Assembly: GCA_039796915.1 (NCBI GenBank)
Contig: JBDKIU010000162.1
Span: 1-13,614, forward strand
Source of the DNA: REEB481 sp039796915
GTDB lineage: Bacteria > Bacteroidota > Bacteroidia > NS11-12g > UBA955
Length of the DNA stretch: 13,614 nt
Direction of reading: 5' to 3'
Under the pieces are notes generated by a model. It ran no database searches, was not told the DNA's origin, and saw only the letters and a list, made by a program, of their open reading frames with translations. Shown piece after piece: positions 1 to 5,482 of this stretch. Position numbers and translations under genes: made by a program. How positions within the stretch are numbered: position 1 is the first letter of the stretch; each line of letters opens with the position of its first letter.

Positions 1-272
1 GACAGATCCACGATGGAAAGCCTTCGGTGGCCCAAACAAGCTTCAGCTTCAAGTTGAACCTCAGCATCAAGCAATTGCATGTGCTGCGGAAGCTGGCCAT
101 GGGCGGTCTCATCCAGCCGTAAATCCATAAAACCCTTTCCTTCACCCAGCAACAAGGCCGCTCCTTCACTGTCGGGTCCGCGGTGGCGCAGTTGTCGGTT
201 CATACGCATGATTCGGGGCAGCGCGGCTTCAGCCGTTCTGTTTTTTCTGAAGTAACCGTTTACGCCGCACAT
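1..272 (-). CDS. asnB: Asparagine synthetase (glutamine-hydrolysing), N-terminal part, cut by the left edge
   Basis: Class-II glutamine amidotransferase of the AsnB type. The family takes ammonia from glutamine and uses it to amidate aspartate, or in polysaccharide clusters sometimes another carboxylate. About 90 residues are visible. They begin MCGVNGYF, so Cys2 is in place as the N-terminal nucleophile once Met is removed. RHRGPDSEG (about residues 29-37) and LGHRRLSIVDL (about 80-90) are hallmark motifs of the glutaminase domain. About 40 residues separate the two motifs, so this is a form with a longer loop. The ATG at 272-270 lies 2 nt after the TGA of the upstream glycosyltransferase, so the two are very likely co-transcribed and perhaps translationally coupled. 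The synthetase (ATP-pyrophosphatase) domain lies outside the window. Next to a glycosyltransferase, a role in cell-surface glycan modification is as plausible as plain asparagine supply; that is inference. Confidence 0.93.
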   Translation of the reverse strand, partial: MCGVNGYFRKNRTAEAALPRIMRMNRQLRHRGPDSEGAALLLGEGKGFMDLRLDETAHGQLPQHMQLLDAEVQLEAEACLGHRRLSIVDL

Positions 273-274
273 AA

Positions 275-1399
275 TCAGCTCAACTGATTTAACCAGGAAT
301 CAAATGTGTTCAGAAGGGCATTGGAACTGAATTTCTGTTGTGCTTCCGCTGCAATTTGGGCATGATTCCAATTCCCTGAACTGGTACAAAATTCCCGCAT
401 GCACACATACAAAGTATGCGGATCGTCGGCATCGGCGCGCAAGCCCCAATGAGGTTGCATATAGGTTTCAGGGCCGCCGCATGCAGTATAAATGGCCGGA
501 GTTCCGTGGAGCAAGCCTTCGGCGATGCTGAGCGCAAAGGTTTCAAAGCGACTGAAAGAAACAACGGCGGTGGCCGCGGCATAAAGCCTGCCCAATTCCT
601 GTCTGGTCAGCGGCCCGCAAAAATGCACGCCCGGTTCTTTCGCGTAGGTTTCGCGTAAATCTTCCGGGGCATTGCCCACCAGCGTCAGGCGCGCTTCAGG
701 AAATTCCTGCTGAAGTTTTTGAAACACCATCAGCACGCTGCGGGTTTGCTTATGTACTTCACGAAAATTGCTCACGTGAAGAAAATGAGGTGTCCTACTC
801 CTGGCTATATCTGCCGCCGTGTATGGCACTGCATTCATCAACACAGCCACAGGCTTAGGTGCGCCAAGCTCTTCCAGAGCCAGAGCCAAAGGTTTGGAAA
901 CGGCAGTCGCGCCTTTAGCCCTGCGCAGGATAAGTCGATGCCACAGCAAACGCAAACCTTTCAATTGCGGATCGGCCGGGTAATAGCCTGTCCAATGTTC
1001 ATGAACGATGAATGGAATTTTGGTCCGCCAGGCATACCATGCTGCAGCGATGCCCATCTTCCAGACCACCTGAACCTGAATGAAATCAGGCCTTCCCTGT
1101 TCTAAACACATTTGTTTCCAGAATTCCCGGATTTGCTTCCACCATTGAATCTGGTAAAGCAAAAAGCCCCAAATACCTTTTTTGTGTGGAAGTTCTGCCT
1201 GATAAACACGCGCCGCGCCGTCACTGAAAACACGGACGAATGGATTTTGCGCCTCCGCCAGGGCAGAAACATGGATTACAGACACTTGATGGCGTGTTCC
1301 AAGCAGGCGAACGAAGTCCTGGATAAAATTTCCATTTAAGCCCTGTTCCCGCGTCGGATACCAGCTTGCGAATACTGCGATATGCCTTTTTGCGTCCAA
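275..1399 (-). CDS. Glycosyltransferase family 4 (GT-B fold)
   Basis: Predicted cytoplasmic GT4 glycosyltransferase that transfers a sugar from a nucleotide-sugar donor, probably in LPS, capsule or exopolysaccharide synthesis. The N-terminal half begins with a beta strand (HIAVFASWYPT) and a GLNGNF loop, as in other GT4 enzymes. The C-terminal donor domain has the strand LTLVGNAPED and the E-x7-E motif in FETFALSIAE (Glu286 and Glu294), followed by GTPAIYTACGG. No ATG precedes the first beta strand. The likeliest start is TTG at 1399-1397, giving 374 residues; a second in-frame TTG at 1420 would add seven. The donor and acceptor cannot be read from sequence. It heads a minus-strand unit with asnB, whose ATG is 2 nt beyond its TGA. 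Its 5' end lies close upstream of the divergently transcribed tRNA-His gene. I saw no clear minus-strand promoter. Confidence 0.93.
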   Translation of the reverse strand: MDAKRHIAVFASWYPTREQGLNGNFIQDFVRLLGTRHQVSVIHVSALAEAQNPFVRVFSDGAARVYQAELPHKKGIWGFLLYQIQWWKQIREFWKQMCLEQGRPDFIQVQVVWKMGIAAAWYAWRTKIPFIVHEHWTGYYPADPQLKGLRLLWHRLILRRAKGATAVSKPLALALEELGAPKPVAVLMNAVPYTAADIARSRTPHFLHVSNFREVHKQTRSVLMVFQKLQQEFPEARLTLVGNAPEDLRETYAKEPGVHFCGPLTRQELGRLYAAATAVVSFSRFETFALSIAEGLLHGTPAIYTACGGPETYMQPHWGLRADADDPHTLYVCMREFCTSSGNWNHAQIAAEAQQKFSSNALLNTFDSWLNQLS

Positions 1400-1423
1400 G
1401 AGCCTGCAATTTAGCAGCAAAGG

Positions 1424-1455
1424 TTTGACACTTACGAAAGCTTGTTATAATTTTG
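1424..1455 (+). promoter_or_regulatory. Bacteroidota-type promoter for tRNA-His
   Basis: TTTG at 1424-1427 (part of TTTGACA) is followed, 20 bp later, by TAATTTTG at 1448-1455. This is an exact match to the Bacteroidota primary-sigma consensus TTTG / TAnnTTTG. A TATAAT at 1446-1451 and TTGACA at 1425-1430 also give a sigma70-like reading with a 15-bp spacer. The element ends 11 nt before the mature tRNA 5' end, so the leader would be very short. Confidence 0.8.
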
Positions 1456-1466
1456 CAGCCCCAAAC

Positions 1467-1541
1467 GGCGGATATAGCTCAGTTGGTTAGAGCACCAGTT
1501 TGTGGCACTGGGGGTCGTCGGTTCGAGCCCGATTATTCGCC
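1467..1541 (+). tRNA. tRNA-His (anticodon GTG)
   Basis: A complete cloverleaf folds by eye. The acceptor stem is 8 bp, which includes an encoded G at position -1 (1467) pairing with discriminator C73 (1541). That is the identity element unique to tRNA-His. The D arm starts GCTC after T8-A9. The anticodon stem CCAGT/ACTGG (1495-1499 with 1507-1511) encloses a 7-nt loop with GTG at 1502-1504. The T arm contains GGTTCGAGCC. There are G-U pairs at 4-69 and 49-65. The 3' CCA is not encoded (C, G, T follow C73), so it must be added by tRNA nucleotidyltransferase. It is a single-gene transcription unit with its own promoter and terminator. Confidence 0.97.
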
Positions 1542-1551
1542 CGTCTGTTTG

Positions 1552-1583
1552 AAGAGGTCTGTTCTACAGGCCTCTTTTTTTTT
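1552..1583 (+). terminator. Intrinsic terminator after tRNA-His
   Basis: The arms AGAGGTCTGT (1553-1562) and ACAGGCCTCT (1566-1575) form a 10-bp stem with one G-U wobble and a 3-nt loop. A further A-T pair lies at its base, and an uninterrupted T run reaches 1583. It lies 11 nt beyond the mature tRNA end, as expected for a monocistronic tRNA. Confidence 0.93.
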
Positions 1584-1642
1584 GCCCTGAACATCTGTGG
1601 CATGTCGTTTGCGTTTTGTAAGCTTGAACTTTTATTGAGTAC

Positions 1643-2326
1643 ATGAACAAACTGATCCTCTTCGCGGCATTAACCTTCGGACAGGTTGCTGCAGTAACGG
1701 CACAGAAATCCCAGTATTCCGGCCCTTTGCCACGTGTCATCATCAAGTTTTCTCCCCAGCACATGTTTGTAAACACCTTGCATGGTTCTGTGGAGTTGTT
1801 TAACGACGACATGCGTATGAGCCACAATCTTTCCTTGCTGGTTCGCTACAAACCATCTGATCCTGCAGATTACTATGCAACGCGATCCAGTGGTGCAGCC
1901 ATTGAATACATGGCCAAATTCTATCCCAACAAGTTCAAAGTGGTGAAGAAACTCGGTTCTGAAAAGCCCATGGGCATGTACGGCGGAATGTTTGTTCAGG
2001 CCGGATCATACAAGGATCGCGGCGTTGCGCAACTTTACGACCCCATCACTTTTCAATACCTCGATAAAGATGTAGAAGTAACCCATACGCCTTTCAATTT
2101 GGGTTTTGCCATGGGAAAACAGCTGATGGTGAACGACTTTATGTATATTGACATGCATGTAGGCGCAGGTTTGCGCGTGAGCAGAAGCAAATCAGATACC
2201 TATGAAGAACTTCCTCCTTCCGGGCGCAAGCGTTATGAATTTCTGGGAAGCACGGCTTTCCCGATGCACGGCTTTTCCGGCATCCTGCCCCGCGTAGGAT
2301 TTACCGTGGGCATCGGATTGGATTAA
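1643..2326 (+). CDS. Putative outer-membrane beta-barrel protein, function unknown
   Basis: A 227-residue exported protein. The N terminus is a standard Sec signal peptide: MNK, a hydrophobic stretch to about residue 16, and likely cleavage after VTA at about residue 20. The mature part alternates polar and hydrophobic residues in short stretches rich in Gly and aromatics (for example LSLLVRYK, GMYGGMFVQAG, FNLGFAMGKQ, MYIDMHVGAGLRVS). It ends RVGFTVGIGLD, a typical last transmembrane strand. This pattern suits a small 8- to 10-strand barrel of the kind common in Bacteroidota, but I cannot name a family. The gene stands alone: the tRNA terminator is upstream, a terminator hairpin is downstream, and its neighbours belong to other units. 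The 59 bp upstream hold no clear TAnnTTTG box. There is no lipobox and no plug or TonB box. A role as structural OMP, small porin or adhesin-like barrel cannot be decided. Confidence 0.85.
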   Translation: MNKLILFAALTFGQVAAVTAQKSQYSGPLPRVIIKFSPQHMFVNTLHGSVELFNDDMRMSHNLSLLVRYKPSDPADYYATRSSGAAIEYMAKFYPNKFKVVKKLGSEKPMGMYGGMFVQAGSYKDRGVAQLYDPITFQYLDKDVEVTHTPFNLGFAMGKQLMVNDFMYIDMHVGAGLRVSRSKSDTYEELPPSGRKRYEFLGSTAFPMHGFSGILPRVGFTVGIGLD

Positions 2327-2347
2327 CAAGCATTGAACATCAAATAC

Positions 2348-2372
2348 AAAAGCGGCTCAGGCCGCTTTTTTT
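2348..2372. terminator. Bidirectional terminator between convergent genes
   Basis: A perfect 9-bp inverted repeat, AAAAGCGGC (2348-2356) and GCCGCTTTT (2361-2369), surrounds a TCAG loop. A T run to 2372 serves the plus-strand barrel gene ending at 2326. On the minus strand the same hairpin is followed by only four T residues, so it is a weaker terminator for the glycosyltransferase ending at 2371. The minus-strand stop codon (2373-2371) sits in the base of the element. Confidence 0.9.
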
Positions 2373-3342
2373 ATGATGGAAGGTTCAACGTGCTAAAATC
2401 CTGCAGACGCATACAGGCAAAATGTCCTTTAGGACAGGTTTCAAAACCAATTTTCGAACAAGGGCGACAGGGCAAATCCGGGACTTCAAGAATCGTACTG
2501 GAAACTGTAGTGTTATCGGGATAAAACGGCGTCATGCCGAATTCGGGAACCGTATTCCCCCAAATGCTGACTATGGGTTTGCGCAGTGCTGCGCTGATGT
2601 GCATTAACCCTGTATCGTGGCTGATGACCCTTTGTGCCAAACGCAAAACGGCTGCGCTTCCAAATAAATCCAGACGACCACAAAGGTTCACTACATTCGG
2701 AAGTCCGGAAACTGCTTCCCTGATGTTTTCGGCATCCTTCTGGTCACCGAGCAGCACCAAGGGTTCAGGCATGTGTTCCACCAGCGCGCGAATCAGATCT
2801 GCGGGTAACTTCTTGGTTCCGTGCTGACCGCCAACTGCATAGGCAGAAAATGTTCCGGCAGGCGGAATAAGTGCGCGAATCGGGTCATCGTTGTAATCTG
2901 CAGGAAAAAAGAAATCCAGCCCTTTTCCGTCGTACGGCACATCCAAGTCCGTTAAGGTTTCCAGATAACGATGAACCACATGTTTGTAGGGCATCAGGTT
3001 CCATTTGAAGTTCACCAGCAACCATTTTTCCAGGTTCAGCTTGTCAAATGAGCGTGATTTAGTCCGGATGGCAGCTTTAATCCTTGCTGTACGCAGGTTG
3101 TGGTGCAGGTCCACAATGAGGTCCGGACGAAACTGTTTGAGTTCGGAAAGATGCTTTTGGAAATCGTGCTCCAGCAGAAAGACTTTGCTGAGGTACGGAT
3201 TCCAGGTCAGCAGATTTTTAAAAGAAGATTTAGTGGCAAACGCAATTTGCGCGTCTGGATAACGTGCACGCAGACAGCGAATCACCGGAGACGTTAACAC
3301 AATGTCTCCCATGGAACTGTACCGAAGAATCAGGATGTTCAT
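2371..3342 (-). CDS. Glycosyltransferase family 9 (heptosyltransferase-like)
   Basis: A 323-residue GT-B enzyme of the ADP-heptose:LPS heptosyltransferase family, cytoplasmic and acting on lipid-linked core oligosaccharide. The N terminus MNILILRYSSMGDIVLTSPV is the family's opening strand and loop with the conserved GDI/V-LTxP. The donor half shows GGQHGTKKLP (about 171-180), the strand LVLLGD, and the signature SHDTGLMHISAAL (about 241-253) with His and Asp near the sugar donor. Cysteines at 292, 295, 303 and 310, near the end, match the Cys-rich tail of many GT9 members. The length is usual for the family. The ATG at 3342-3340 overlaps the TGA of polX by 4 nt (ATGA), so it is the last gene of a coupled minus-strand operon. 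Which heptose or other sugar it transfers cannot be told; many Bacteroidota GT9 enzymes are uncharacterised. Confidence 0.94.
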   Translation of the reverse strand: MNILILRYSSMGDIVLTSPVIRCLRARYPDAQIAFATKSSFKNLLTWNPYLSKVFLLEHDFQKHLSELKQFRPDLIVDLHHNLRTARIKAAIRTKSRSFDKLNLEKWLLVNFKWNLMPYKHVVHRYLETLTDLDVPYDGKGLDFFFPADYNDDPIRALIPPAGTFSAYAVGGQHGTKKLPADLIRALVEHMPEPLVLLGDQKDAENIREAVSGLPNVVNLCGRLDLFGSAAVLRLAQRVISHDTGLMHISAALRKPIVSIWGNTVPEFGMTPFYPDNTTVSSTILEVPDLPCRPCSKIGFETCPKGHFACMRLQDFSTLNLPS

Positions 3343-5003
3343 CTGCTGCTGAATGCTTTTTTATCAGCAAGATACGCTTCAAATTCCGCCAACGAAAGCG
3401 CATTGAGGCAGAACTGGCGCTTCAACATTCCTTTCCTTGCGGCAAGGGTTCCATACCGCATGTCGCCAATGCCTTCCTTTTCATGCGCATCGGGATTGAT
3501 GCTGATCATGACTCCTTGTTCCATGGCACGATAAACCCAGCGCCAGTCTATATCCAGGCGATACGGATGCGCATTGAGTTCAATGGCTACTTTATGCGCG
3601 GCGCAAGCGGCAATGACTTTTTCGTGGTCAATGGGATAACCGCTGCGCAACAGCAACAGCCTGCCCGTTGGATGTCCGAGGATGGTGGTAGCCGGATGCT
3701 CCACCGCACGGATGATGCGCTGGGTTGCCTTTTCCAGATCCATTTTCAGGTTGCTGTGTACCGAAGCCACCACAAGGTCAAAACCGGCCAGTACTTCATC
3801 CGGATAATCCAGTGAGCCATCGGCCAGGATGTCGGATTCAATGCCTTTGAAAATCCTGAACGGTTTCAATTGTTCATTCAGGGCATCTATTTCCTTGAAC
3901 TGCTGGAACACGCGTTCCGTTTCAAGTCCGTGGGCGTATGCCGCGCTGCGGCTATGGTCGCAAATGGCAAAATAGGTATAACCCTTTTTCTTGCAGGCCA
4001 GGGCCATTTCTTCCAGCGTATTCAGTCCGTCGCTCCAGGTGCTGTGGTTGTGCAGCACGCCCTGCAGTTGTTCAAAAGAAATCAGATCGCTGAAATCACT
4101 TTTGGCGGCCTCCTGAAGTGCCTGCGGATGGTCGCGAACTTCAGGCGGAATAAAGGAAAAGCCCAGATGACGGTAGAGTTCCTGTTCCCCGGTTTGGAGG
4201 TGTTCCGGAATGGGGCCCAGTGCCGCAAGATGTGCTTCCGGTCCGGTATGCAGCAACAAGGAACGATGGAAAGCATCGGCATGAACCGGCAACACTTCCA
4301 CAGGTAAACCACAGGATGCTTTGGCGCTGATGGCAGATTCCGAAGCGACTACATCGGTACACTGCGATGATTCCAATGCCTGCAGGATGTCCATTGGTTT
4401 GGCACTGCTGATAAATTCAAGGCACTGCAATACTTCCATGCATCGGCGCAGCGCGCCGGAAGTTGAAGCGAGGCTGCCCGGAATCTGGTGCAGTGCATCC
4501 AGAATACGCTGCGCATCGGGTTCCGCCCGTGCAAAGTGCAGACTTCCTTTCCCTGCCTCGGCAAATTCAATGGCTTTAATAACTTCTGCCTGTGTTTTAT
4601 ATCCAAATCCACTGGCGGTCACCAGACGGTTTTCCCGACAGGCATCCAACAGGGCTTCCACAGAAAGCAAACCCAATTCCTTCCAGATCACACGCACCTT
4701 TTTAGGGCCAAGGCCTTTGATGCGCAACATGTCCAGAACTCCCGGAGGCGTTTCCTGTGCCAAGGCTTCCAGTTCCGGAAAAGAACCTGTGCCGGCAAGG
4801 GTAACAATCGCTTTGCTTACACTTTTCCCGACACCGGGAATGGCTTCCACTTCTGCCAGTGTCATGGTGTTCAGAGGCTGCTTTACCTTCCGCAGGTTAA
4901 ATGCAGCCGCAGCGTAAGCCTTTATCTTATAGGGATTTTGTTCATGCAACTCCGACAACTGGGCATAGAAACCCAGGGCGCTTGCCACGTCAATATTATC
5001 CAT
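3339..5003 (-). CDS. polX: PolX-family protein: helix-hairpin-helix, degenerate polymerase palm, PHP exonuclease
   Basis: The product is 554 residues and matches the whole length of bacterial DNA polymerase X, a cytoplasmic base-excision-repair gap-filling enzyme. In numbering that includes one extra upstream codon, the HhH motifs are IPGVGKSV (56-63) and IKGLGPKKV (96-104), with a third near 130-142. The palm comes next, then a PHP domain from about 315. PHP metal ligands are all visible: HNHS and D326, CDH (349-351), E390, H417, GHP (H445), NAH (478-480) and NPDAH (504-508). So 3'-5' exonuclease or phosphoesterase activity is likely retained. The palm is odd. The LRR helix (186-188) leads into QCLE where active enzymes have GDxD, and the third carboxylate is in PVEVLPV. 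The catalytic Asp residues are thus replaced by Cys, Glu and Glu. Start ATG 5003-5001 overlaps the previous TGA by one base; a TTG codon lies just before it. Polymerase activity is doubtful. Confidence 0.93.
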   Translation of the reverse strand: MDNIDVASALGFYAQLSELHEQNPYKIKAYAAAAFNLRKVKQPLNTMTLAEVEAIPGVGKSVSKAIVTLAGTGSFPELEALAQETPPGVLDMLRIKGLGPKKVRVIWKELGLLSVEALLDACRENRLVTASGFGYKTQAEVIKAIEFAEAGKGSLHFARAEPDAQRILDALHQIPGSLASTSGALRRCMEVLQCLEFISSAKPMDILQALESSQCTDVVASESAISAKASCGLPVEVLPVHADAFHRSLLLHTGPEAHLAALGPIPEHLQTGEQELYRHLGFSFIPPEVRDHPQALQEAAKSDFSDLISFEQLQGVLHNHSTWSDGLNTLEEMALACKKKGYTYFAICDHSRSAAYAHGLETERVFQQFKEIDALNEQLKPFRIFKGIESDILADGSLDYPDEVLAGFDLVVASVHSNLKMDLEKATQRIIRAVEHPATTILGHPTGRLLLLRSGYPIDHEKVIAACAAHKVAIELNAHPYRLDIDWRWVYRAMEQGVMISINPDAHEKEGIGDMRYGTLAARKGMLKRQFCLNALSLAEFEAYLADKKAFSSR

Positions 5004-5482
5004 CAAAGAAGAATGATTATTTCACCGGCTTCGGTTGCAGGGTAGAATTCAACCCAGGCAACGGTTTCTTCATCAACTTTCAGAAACAGCACATCGCGGG
5101 CTGCCCCGGTTTTCTGGTCGCTGAAGGTTTGCATGGACAGGATCTGAAAGGACTTTCCAGACATGGAACAGGGCATTTTCATGGAATCAAAATCACCTTC
5201 CCGAAAAAACCAGTCGAAAAACCCTTCACCTGTTGTGGTATCGTAATCGCGAGGCTCGCCAGGCGCCCGGGTGGTGCGCGTTTTTCGGTGTATTTCCACG
5301 AAACGGTATTCGGATCCCTCGCAATCGCTCATCTGAATGAGGTCGCCAACCTTCATAAATACTTCTACTTCGTCTTCCGCAGCGGTGTCAATGACCTGAG
5401 CTGTGGTGCTTGCAGACGACATGAAAAACAAGGCAGGTACCAGCAGCAAACGCAGCACAGATGTATGGTTAGGATGATTCAT
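5003..5482 (-). CDS. Small exported protein of unknown function
   Basis: A 159-residue protein I do not recognise. The N terminus is a clear Sec signal peptide: a polar start with Arg11, a hydrophobic core LLLVPALFF, and likely cleavage after STTAQ near residues 28-30. There is no lipobox cysteine, so a soluble periplasmic or secreted protein is expected. The mature part is acidic, with the run AAEDEVEVF, and has just two cysteines (54 and 105) that could form a disulfide. Its middle is Thr- and Arg-rich. It ends with beta-like strands (DVLFLKVDEETVAWVEFYP) and a hydrophobic tail, EIIILL. The gene starts inside the end of the binding-lipoprotein gene (14-nt overlap) and its TGA shares one base with the polX ATG, so it is translationally embedded in the operon. 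That placement argues it is real. A role as partner of the upstream lipoprotein is only a guess. Confidence 0.82.
   Translation of the reverse strand: MNHPNHTSVLRLLLVPALFFMSSASTTAQVIDTAAEDEVEVFMKVGDLIQMSDCEGSEYRFVEIHRKTRTTRAPGEPRDYDTTTGEGFFDWFFREGDFDSMKMPCSMSGKSFQILSMQTFSDQKTGAARDVLFLKVDEETVAWVEFYPATEAGEIIILL

Noticed and set aside
768..783. A TCACGTGA palindrome resembling the core of a parS site
   Set aside because: It lies inside the GT4 coding region about 7 kb from parAB, and the outer arms do not match the 16-bp parS consensus; one 8-bp palindrome is expected by chance.
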